This document shows, in pieces, positions 58,954 through 64,000 of a DNA stretch of 64,000 nucleotides. The number at the start of each line of letters is the position of its first letter. The first letter of the stretch is position 1. This stretch comes from JBNFVY01 sp049943335. GTDB lineage: Bacteria > Pseudomonadota > Alphaproteobacteria > Rhodobacterales > Rhodobacteraceae. The position numbers and the translations under genes are program-made. The stretch spans positions 62,001 through 126,000 of the forward strand of contig NZ_JBNFVY010000005.1 in NCBI RefSeq assembly GCF_049943335.1. Reading direction: 5' to 3'. Under the pieces are notes generated by a model. That model was not told the origin of the DNA. It ran no database searches and saw only the letters and a list, made by a program, of their open reading frames with translations.

Positions 58954-60135
58954 TTACTGAAGATCGCTGAAGGCAGCCTGCATCCGGCGCACCGCCTCTT
59001 CGACCCGTGCGCGCGGCGTGGCCAGGTTAAAGCGCAAGAACCCGTCCCCGCCCAGCCCGAACGAAGGGCCGTGGTTCACGGCGATCCGGGCGTCTTTTTC
59101 AACCCGCGCTGCCGCCTCGGCCGAATTGAACCCCGCATCGCGAAAATCCACCCAGGCCAGATAGGTCGCCTCAAGCGGCATCGATGTCAGACCCGGAATG
59201 GCGTTGATCGCATCGTCGAAAATCCTGCGGTTCGCGTCAAGGTAGTCGTTGAGCGCATCGACCCAGGCCGCGCCTTCGGGCGAATAGGCGGCCCGCGCCA
59301 TTTCGATTCCGAAGGAATTGGGCGAAATGCCCAGACCCGCCATGCGCGCGGCGAACCGGGCCCGCAGGTTGGGGTCGGGCACAATCACATTGCCCGAATG
59401 CGTGCCGGCAATGTTGAACGTCTTGGTTGACGCATTCATCATCACCAGCCGGTCCGACACCCCGTCGATCAAGGCCATCGGAATGTGGCGCGGCGCGCCG
59501 GGCATCACGATGTCCTGGTGGATTTCATCCGATACAAGGATCAGGTCATGCTTGCGGGCAAAGGCCGCCACGGCCTCTAATTCAGGGCGCGACCAGACCC
59601 GCCCGCCCGGATTGTGCGGCGAACACAGAACGATCATCTTTTCGGTGCCGCTCAACAGATCGTCATAGGCGTCGAAATCCATTTCATAGCGCCCGCCGGT
59701 CAGCGCCAGCGGCAATTCGCGCACCTCGCGCCCGGCGGCCCGGATCACCCGGTGAAAGGCGTGATACACGGGGGTGAACAGGATCACCGCATCGCCCGGA
59801 TCGGTAAAGGTATCGACACAGAGCGCGGTGCCATTGACCAGCCCGTGCGTGGTAAAGATCGCGTCCGGATCGACCTGCCAGCCGTGGCGCTCCTGCATCC
59901 ACCAGCAGATCGACGACAGGTAATCGCCATCGTCGCCGTAATAGCCATAGAGCCCGTGGGCCGCCATGTCTTCGACCGCTTTTTGCACGCAGGCGGGCGG
60001 GCGAAAGTCCATGTCGGCCACCCACATCGCGATCCCGTCCTTGGGCGATACGCCATAGATGGCTTCCATTTTGTCCCACTTGGCCGAATGGGTGCCAACG
60101 CGGTCGATAAGCTCGTCGAAATTGGGGGGGGTCAT
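58954..60135 (-). CDS. MalY/PatB-type PLP-dependent aminotransferase / cystathionine beta-lyase
   Basis: A 393-residue fold type I PLP enzyme. PLP Lys238 lies in NASTKTFNIAGTH; other residues are in CSPHNPGGRVW (Asn), VSDEIHQDIV (Asp/His) and YHAFHRVIRAAGREV. Members of the PatB/MalY group act as cystathionine beta-lyases or aminotransferases; the exact reaction cannot be decided from sequence. ATG 60135 is used because it starts the family N-terminus; an in-frame extension is unsupported. Single gene, divergent from def, 93 bp apart. Confidence 0.9.
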   Translation of the reverse strand: MTPPNFDELIDRVGTHSAKWDKMEAIYGVSPKDGIAMWVADMDFRPPACVQKAVEDMAAHGLYGYYGDDGDYLSSICWWMQERHGWQVDPDAIFTTHGLVNGTALCVDTFTDPGDAVILFTPVYHAFHRVIRAAGREVRELPLALTGGRYEMDFDAYDDLLSGTEKMIVLCSPHNPGGRVWSRPELEAVAAFARKHDLILVSDEIHQDIVMPGAPRHIPMALIDGVSDRLVMMNASTKTFNIAGTHSGNVIVPDPNLRARFAARMAGLGISPNSFGIEMARAAYSPEGAAWVDALNDYLDANRRIFDDAINAIPGLTSMPLEATYLAWVDFRDAGFNSAEAAARVEKDARIAVNHGPSFGLGGDGFLRFNLATPRARVEEAVRRMQAAFSDLQ

Positions 60136-60228
60136 GGCGCTATCCTTTTTGCGCAGGCTACCCACGCAGCGCCAGGGTTCAAGGCCAAAGCGTTGCAACC
60201 GGGCGCGGCGTCGCTTACATGACCCGCC

Positions 60229-60750
60229 ATGAGCATTCTACCGATCCTGATCCACCCGGACCCGCGCCTGAAGAAACTGGCCGATCCTGTCCCGCAGGTC
60301 ACAACCGATCTGCGCGCGCTGGCCGATGACATGCTGGAAACCATGTATGATGCACCCGGCATCGGTCTGGCCGCGCCGCAGATCGGCGTCAATCAGCGCC
60401 TGATCGTGATGGATTGCGTCAAGGCCGAAGACGCAACCCCCGAACCGATGGCCCTGTTCAACCCCGAAGTGACCTGGGCGTCCGAAGATACCAACGTCTA
60501 CGAAGAAGGCTGCCTGTCGATCCCCGATCAATATGCCGAAGTCACGCGCCCCAGTTCGGTGCGGGTGAAATGGATGGACGTGGACGGCAAACCGCATGAG
60601 CGCGAGTTTGACGGCCTGTGGGCCACCTGCGTCCAGCACGAGATCGACCACCTGAATGGCAAGCTGTTCATCGACTATCTGTCGGCGATCAAGCGCCAGA
60701 TGATCACGCGCAAGATGCAAAAGCTGAAACGCGAGAAGGCCCGAATGTGA
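60229..60750 (+). CDS. def: peptide deformylase
   Basis: A 173-residue metalloenzyme that removes the formyl group from N-formyl-methionine. All three motifs are intact: GIGLAAPQIG (45-53), EGCLSIP with metal ligand Cys95, and QHEIDHLNG with His137, Glu138 and His141. It is the active deformylase of this cluster and is followed by a degenerate homologue and fmt, with the GTG of the next gene overlapping its stop. Confidence 0.95.
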   Translation: MSILPILIHPDPRLKKLADPVPQVTTDLRALADDMLETMYDAPGIGLAAPQIGVNQRLIVMDCVKAEDATPEPMALFNPEVTWASEDTNVYEEGCLSIPDQYAEVTRPSSVRVKWMDVDGKPHEREFDGLWATCVQHEIDHLNGKLFIDYLSAIKRQMITRKMQKLKREKARM

Positions 60751-61244
60751 CCGCCCGCCCCTGTCTGCCCTATCCGCACAAGTGCCTGCGCACGCCGGCC
60801 GCCCCGGTGGACGTTATCACGGACGAAATTCGCGCGATCTGGGACGACATGATCGACACGATGGAATCTATGCCGGGCGTGGGTCTTGGCGCGCCGCAGA
60901 TCGGCGTCGGACTGCGCCTGGCGGTGGTCGATGCGTCCGAAACGCGCGGGCAGGCGGTGCGCATGGCCAACCCTGAAATCCTGCATGCCAGCGCCCAGAT
61001 GCGCAGCCATAACGAAGCTTCGCCCAATCTGCCGGGCGTATCGGCAGTGATCGCGCGCCCGCGCGCGGTGACGGTGCAATTTGTGAACAGCGACGGCGCG
61101 CTGCAAGAGCGCGACTTCGTGGGTCTGTGGGCGACATCGGTGCAGCACCAGATCGACCATCTGAACGGCAGGATGTACTTTGATCATCTGAGCAAACTCA
61201 AGCGCGACCGGCTGTTGAAACGGGCGCGCAAACTGGACCGGTAA
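60747..61244 (+). CDS. peptide deformylase-like protein with catalytic residues replaced
   Basis: A 165-residue homologue of deformylase. Motif I reads GVGLGAPQIG (44-53), but motif II is EASPNLP in place of EGCLSIP, so the metal ligand Cys is Ser92, and motif III is QHQIDHLNG, where the catalytic Glu is Gln135 although both His (134 and 138) remain. It should not deformylate. Its GTG overlaps the def stop and it is 11 bases before fmt, so the three are co-translated; the protein may regulate or assist deformylase or bind nascent chains. Such paralogues occur in this order in Rhodobacterales as far as I know. Confidence 0.88.
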   Translation: MTARPCLPYPHKCLRTPAAPVDVITDEIRAIWDDMIDTMESMPGVGLGAPQIGVGLRLAVVDASETRGQAVRMANPEILHASAQMRSHNEASPNLPGVSAVIARPRAVTVQFVNSDGALQERDFVGLWATSVQHQIDHLNGRMYFDHLSKLKRDRLLKRARKLDR

Positions 61245-61255
61245 AGGGGCAGGCG

Positions 61256-62155
61256 ATGCGCGTGATTTTCATGGGAACGCCCGAGTTTTCCGTGCCGGTG
61301 CTGGATGCGCTGATCGACGCGGGGCATGATATTGCAGCCGTCTATTGCCAGCCGCCCCGGCCCGCAGGGCGCGGCAAGAAAGACCGCCCCACCCCCGTGC
61401 ACGCCCGCGCCGAAGCGCTGGGCCTGATGGTGCGCCATCCGGCGACGCTGAAAGCACAAGCGGACCGCGATGCTTTTGCGGCGCTGAACGCGGATGTGGC
61501 GGTTGTCGTGGCCTATGGGCTGATCTTGCCGCAACCCATTCTGGATGCGCCGAAACACGGTTGCCTGAACATACACGCCTCGCTCTTGCCGCGCTGGCGC
61601 GGGGCGGCGCCGATCCACCGCGCGGTGATGGCGGGCGATGCGCAGACCGGCGTTTGCATCATGCAGATGGAGGCCGGTCTGGACACCGGCCCGGTGCTGT
61701 TGCGCGAAGAAACCGCGATTGGGCAGACGGAAACCACGGGCGAATTGCACGACCGTCTGAGCGACATGGGCGCGCGGCTGATCACACAGGCTCTGGCGCG
61801 GCTGGATACGCTGGAAGCACAGGCGCAGCCCGCACAGGGCGTGACCTATGCGACCAAGATCGACAAGGGCGAAGCGCGCATCGACTGGACGCGCCCCGCG
61901 CCCGACCTGGTGCGCCATATCAACGGCCTCAGCCCGTTTCCCGGCGCCTGGACCGACGCGGACGGGGCGCGGCTGAAGCTGTTGCGCGCGCGCCCTGCGC
62001 CGGGGCACGGCGCGCCGGGCCAGGTGTTGCACGGCTTTACGGTGGCCTGCGGCACCGGTGCGATCGAGGTTCTGTCGGCGCAGCGCGAAGGCAAGCGGCC
62101 GATGGAGGCGGCGGATATCCTCAAGGGGATGACACTGCCCGATCATTTGGGCTGA
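61256..62155 (+). CDS. fmt: methionyl-tRNA formyltransferase
   Basis: A 299-residue enzyme that formylates initiator methionyl-tRNA using 10-formyl-tetrahydrofolate. The N-terminal Rossmann domain has VIFMGTPEFSVPVLDAL, the formyl-binding ASLLPRWRGAAPIHRAVMAGD (with Asn-Ile-His before it and the active Asp in EAGLDTGPVL), and the C-terminal OB domain starts near residue 205. It forms an operon with def and the def-like gene. A 13-bp tandem repeat begins in its last codons. Confidence 0.95.
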   Translation: MRVIFMGTPEFSVPVLDALIDAGHDIAAVYCQPPRPAGRGKKDRPTPVHARAEALGLMVRHPATLKAQADRDAFAALNADVAVVVAYGLILPQPILDAPKHGCLNIHASLLPRWRGAAPIHRAVMAGDAQTGVCIMQMEAGLDTGPVLLREETAIGQTETTGELHDRLSDMGARLITQALARLDTLEAQAQPAQGVTYATKIDKGEARIDWTRPAPDLVRHINGLSPFPGAWTDADGARLKLLRARPAPGHGAPGQVLHGFTVACGTGAIEVLSAQREGKRPMEAADILKGMTLPDHLG

Positions 62156-62222
62156 CCGACTGGCCTGGTCGTCTGGGCTGACTGGCTGGCCTGACCGTCT
62201 GGGCGAATTGTCTGGGCTGAGC
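62145..62222. repeat. tandem repeat, 13-bp unit (26-bp higher period), overlapping the fmt stop
   Basis: Six near-copies: ATTTGGGCTGACC, GACTGGCCTGGTC, GTCTGGGCTGACT, GGCTGGCCTGACC, GTCTGGGCGAATT, GTCTGGGCTGAGC (62145-62222). The fmt TGA (62153-62155) lies inside the first copy. Confidence 0.88.
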
Positions 62223-62286
62223 GGGCAAGAGCTGTGGCGCAAAAGCCGCGTTGATTTCACCGCAACTCGGGCCCCTTGATTGCAAT

Positions 62287-62315
62287 CCCCCACCTGCGCA
62301 TACTTCACGTGGGGG
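62287..62315 (+). promoter_or_regulatory. hairpin-forming leader element of the small membrane protein gene
   Basis: CCCCCAC (62287-62293) and GTGGGGG (62309-62315) are perfect 7-bp arms around a 15-base loop, 20 bp before the ATG of the next gene. No T run follows, so a terminator is unlikely. Function is unknown. Confidence 0.35.
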
Positions 62316-62334
62316 CGATCACGGGGACCAAGTG

Positions 62335-62595
62335 ATGGTTTATCTTCTACTTTTCGTACTGGCGTCGGTCGCCGGCCTTTTGGCTGCGCGGTATATGAAT
62401 GCGAATACCGGCCCATTTGGCGCGATTGGCATCGGGCTGCTGGGCGCGGTTATGGCGTCGGTTGTGTTGCGTGTGGGCATCATCGGGTCGGGCATCGCAT
62501 TCGTTCTGATGCTGGGCGCGTCGATGTTGCTGATCTGGCTGTTCCGCGAAGTTGAGCCGGGCGCTGAGCCAGCCACAGACCACACCAAACGCTGA
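62335..62595 (+). CDS. small membrane protein, GlsB/YeaQ-like in appearance
   Basis: An 86-residue protein with two or three hydrophobic helices (about 2-19, 28-45 and 50-68), and a Gly-rich GPFGAIGIGLLGAVMA stretch reminiscent of the transglycosylase-associated (YeaQ/YmgE) family. Assignment is tentative. ATG 62335 is preceded by GGGGA; the leader holds a 7-bp hairpin. The next gene on the other strand ends two bases away. Confidence 0.65.
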   Translation: MVYLLLFVLASVAGLLAARYMNANTGPFGAIGIGLLGAVMASVVLRVGIIGSGIAFVLMLGASMLLIWLFREVEPGAEPATDHTKR

Positions 62596-62597
62596 AG

Positions 62598-63218
62598 TCA
62601 GGCGCGGGGCGGGCGGCTTTTGTACACCGGCAGCCGCCAGCCAAACGCGATGGATCCGGCCCGCAACGCAAAGGTCAGCGCGGTGCAGGCCAGCAATGTC
62701 ATGACGGACGACAGGCCCGCATAGACCGCCGGCACCGTCGCGCAGGCCCCTGCAAAGGCGGCCGAGGCATAAAGTTCGCCCTGTTTGAGCACGAGCGGCA
62801 CCTCGTTGCAGACCACGTCGCGCATCAGCCCGCCCATCACGCCGGTGACCACCCCCATCAGCACCACAACCACTGCCGGTTGCCCGGCCGACAAAGCTGC
62901 CCCGCTGCCCGCCGCGACCGCGACCGACAGGGCCAGCGCATCCAGCCACGTCAGCGCGCGCAAGCGGCTTTCCAGCAGGTGCGCGGTGAAAAAGACCAAC
63001 AGCGCCACACAGACCGCAACCCCGATGATCGACGGGTTGGCCAGCCAGAACACTTCGCGGTCCAGCAGCAGATCACGGATCGTGCCGCCGCCAACGGCCG
63101 TCAGGCTGGCCAGAAAGAAGAACCCCACAAGATCAAGCTGTTGGCGCGATGCTGCCAGCGCCCCCGATGCGGCGAACACGGCAACCGACGCGTAATCAAG
63201 CCCGGTCAGAAAGGTCAT
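62598..63218 (-). CDS. trimeric intracellular cation (TRIC) channel family protein (UPF0126)
   Basis: A 206-residue inner-membrane protein with seven predicted helices in two repeats, each with a Gly-rich motif: SLTAVGGGTIRDLLL (about 45-59) and VVTGVMGGLMRDVVC (about 130-144). The paired GGG/MGG-x-x-RD signatures are the TRIC hallmark. Bacterial members conduct K+ in vitro. It is coupled to rnhA by an ATGA overlap, which is functionally unexplained. Confidence 0.92.
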   Translation of the reverse strand: MTFLTGLDYASVAVFAASGALAASRQQLDLVGFFFLASLTAVGGGTIRDLLLDREVFWLANPSIIGVAVCVALLVFFTAHLLESRLRALTWLDALALSVAVAAGSGAALSAGQPAVVVVLMGVVTGVMGGLMRDVVCNEVPLVLKQGELYASAAFAGACATVPAVYAGLSSVMTLLACTALTFALRAGSIAFGWRLPVYKSRPPRA

Positions 63219-63664
63219 TTGAACGGGGCCATGCCAGCGCGGGCCAGTTCGTCGGCCCGTTCGTTTTCGGGGTGGCCGGCATGGCCCTTGACCCATTCCC
63301 AGGTCACATCATGGCGCGCCGCAGCTTGTTCCAGCCGTTGCCACAGATCGACATTCTTGACCGGCTTCTTGTTCGACGTTTTCCAGCCGTTGCGCTTCCA
63401 GCCGTGGATCCAGCCGGTCACGCCGTTTTTGACATAGGCGCTGTCGGTGATGATGGTGATCGCGGTTTCGCGGCCCAGCGTTTCCAGCGCGCTGATCGCG
63501 GCCAGCAATTCCATCCGGTTGTTGGTGGTCTGCGCTTCGCCGCCTGACAATTCACGCTCTTTGAGCACGGTGTGGCCGTCCTTGGCCTGCAACAGCACCC
63601 CCCAGCCCCCCGGACCTGGATTGCCCGAACAGGCGCCGTCGGTATATGCGAAATACTCAGCCAT
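63215..63664 (-). CDS. rnhA: ribonuclease HI
   Basis: A 149-residue endonuclease that cuts RNA in RNA-DNA hybrids. The four catalytic acids are present: Asp9 in YTDGACSGNPGPGGWG, Glu52 in NNRMELLAAI, Asp74 in TDSAYVKNG and Asp138 in NERADELA. The basic handle GWKRNGWKTSNKKPVKN is also intact. It is first in a two-gene unit with the TRIC channel. ispH ends about 150 bp upstream. Confidence 0.96.
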   Translation of the reverse strand: MAEYFAYTDGACSGNPGPGGWGVLLQAKDGHTVLKERELSGGEAQTTNNRMELLAAISALETLGRETAITIITDSAYVKNGVTGWIHGWKRNGWKTSNKKPVKNVDLWQRLEQAAARHDVTWEWVKGHAGHPENERADELARAGMAPFK

Positions 63665-63738
63665 ATCTGCTGCCTACTGCCCTTGTTTGAATGGGAAAAT
63701 CAGACCGCACCTGCGCGGGCGTGCGGGGTGGGCTGCGC

Positions 63739-63789
63739 GATGATGGTGGGCACCCCGCGCACAGATGATGGTGGGCGCCCCCGCGCACA
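63739..63789. repeat. direct repeat, two copies of about 25 bp after ispH
   Basis: Two copies (63739-63763 and 63764-63789) start GATGATGGTGGGC and end CCGCGCACA, differing at one base and one extra C. They lie between ispH and rnhA. Confidence 0.85.
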
Positions 63790-63817
63790 GTGGATACGCC
63801 AGCGGGCTGCGGGCGCA

Positions 63818-64000
63818 TCACGCGGGTGCGCGCAGCACGCGCGGCACTTTGAATTCAACGTTTTCCTGCGCCGTTTCGACGATTTCAGTTTCAAAGTCAT
63901 ACCGATCGTGGAAGGCGTCGATGACTTCGTTGACCAGGACCTCGGGGGCGCTGGCCCCGGCGGTGATGCCGACTGTCCCCACGCCGTCCAGCGCGCGCCA
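63818..64000 (-). CDS. ispH: 4-hydroxy-3-methylbut-2-enyl diphosphate reductase, C-terminal part
   Basis: The last 60 codons of the gene reach the window edge. The visible part, VGTVGITAGASAPEVLVNEV then DAFHDRYDFETEIVETAQEN and VEFKVPRVLR, is the IspH C-terminus; TAGASAPE carries residues that contact the substrate diphosphate. IspH is the Fe4S4 enzyme of the last step of the MEP isoprenoid pathway. The rest, including the cluster Cys residues, lies beyond the window. Confidence 0.93.
   Translation of the reverse strand, partial: WRALDGVGTVGITAGASAPEVLVNEVIDAFHDRYDFETEIVETAQENVEFKVPRVLRAPA

Noticed and set aside
62287..62315. Terminator for fmt
   Set aside because: The 7-bp hairpin has a 15-base loop and no T run, and it lies 130 bp after fmt, close to the next start codon.
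1..64000. tRNA, rRNA, tmRNA or riboswitch
   Set aside because: I found no cloverleaf, no conserved rRNA sequence, no tmRNA near smpB and no known riboswitch core in the gaps I read.

Overview
The window reads as a chromosomal segment of an alphaproteobacterium of the Rhodobacteraceae (roseobacter type). The evidence is a high G+C content, long runs of small operons whose stop and start codons overlap by 4 bases (ATGA/GTGA), family-restricted proteins (DUF6478-like, DUF6732-like), a TRAP solute receptor, an 1151-residue SMC, and CtrA-type TTAA-N7-TTAA boxes. There is no phage, insertion sequence, CRISPR array, rRNA or tRNA gene that I can see. Almost everything is housekeeping or conserved accessory chromosome, and both ends cut through genes (an NYN/OST-HTH protein on the left, ispH on the right).

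Region by region. 1-9 kb: NYN-domain protein, TetR regulator, S-formylglutathione hydrolase with a DUF188 protein and a HAD phosphatase, alpha/beta hydrolase, MFS transporter, ZapE, FolC and AccD. 9-24 kb: CPBP protease, IlvD, two family-specific hypothetical genes, LysR regulator, a tightly overlapped operon (CinA-like, GNAT, AhpD-like, OmpA-like), SfsA, Map, an orphan TRAP receptor, RsmD, ferredoxin-reductase-type flavoprotein, type-5 peroxiredoxin and an MscS channel. 24-36 kb: pterin dehydratase, FemAB/GNAT-like protein, glycerophosphodiesterase, RidA, a type I secretion ABC/HlyD pair without substrate, MlaA-MlaC, a PBP1A-type penicillin-binding protein and the nitrogen pair glnK-amtB. 36-50 kb: persulfide-dioxygenase-like hydrolase, Tag, aminotransferase and SseA, SmpB, BrnA-like protein, a broken WYL regulator, DapA, Slt, a frameshifted EamA permease, a split MnmC (MnmD plus FAD oxidoreductase), a ThDP enzyme and a thioesterase. 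50-64 kb: MOSC protein, a small lipoprotein behind a perfect CtrA box, SMC, MltB-type transglycosylase, a degenerate receiver protein, glutathionyl-hydroquinone reductase, MalY-type aminotransferase, def, a pseudo-deformylase and fmt, a TRIC-type channel, RNase HI and ispH.

Functional links: formyl-methionine handling (def, def-like, fmt, plus map elsewhere); nitrogen sensing and ammonium uptake (glnK-amtB); outer-membrane lipid asymmetry (mlaA-mlaC); peptidoglycan turnover (PBP1A, Slt, MltB); tRNA wobble-uridine modification (mnmD with its divergent FAD partner).

The most unusual signals are: (1) from about 37 kb onward many intergenic gaps hold private short tandem repeats (periods 11-36 bp), each array with its own sequence, one running across the fmt stop codon; (2) a deformylase homologue with both the catalytic Cys and the catalytic Glu replaced; (3) a WYL regulator remnant broken by an 11-bp tandem duplication; (4) an Asn-for-Asp pseudo-receiver under a CtrA-like box; (5) a small exported protein whose predicted mature N-terminus is a histidine in a His-rich stretch. 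No clearly new defence or mobile system was found.
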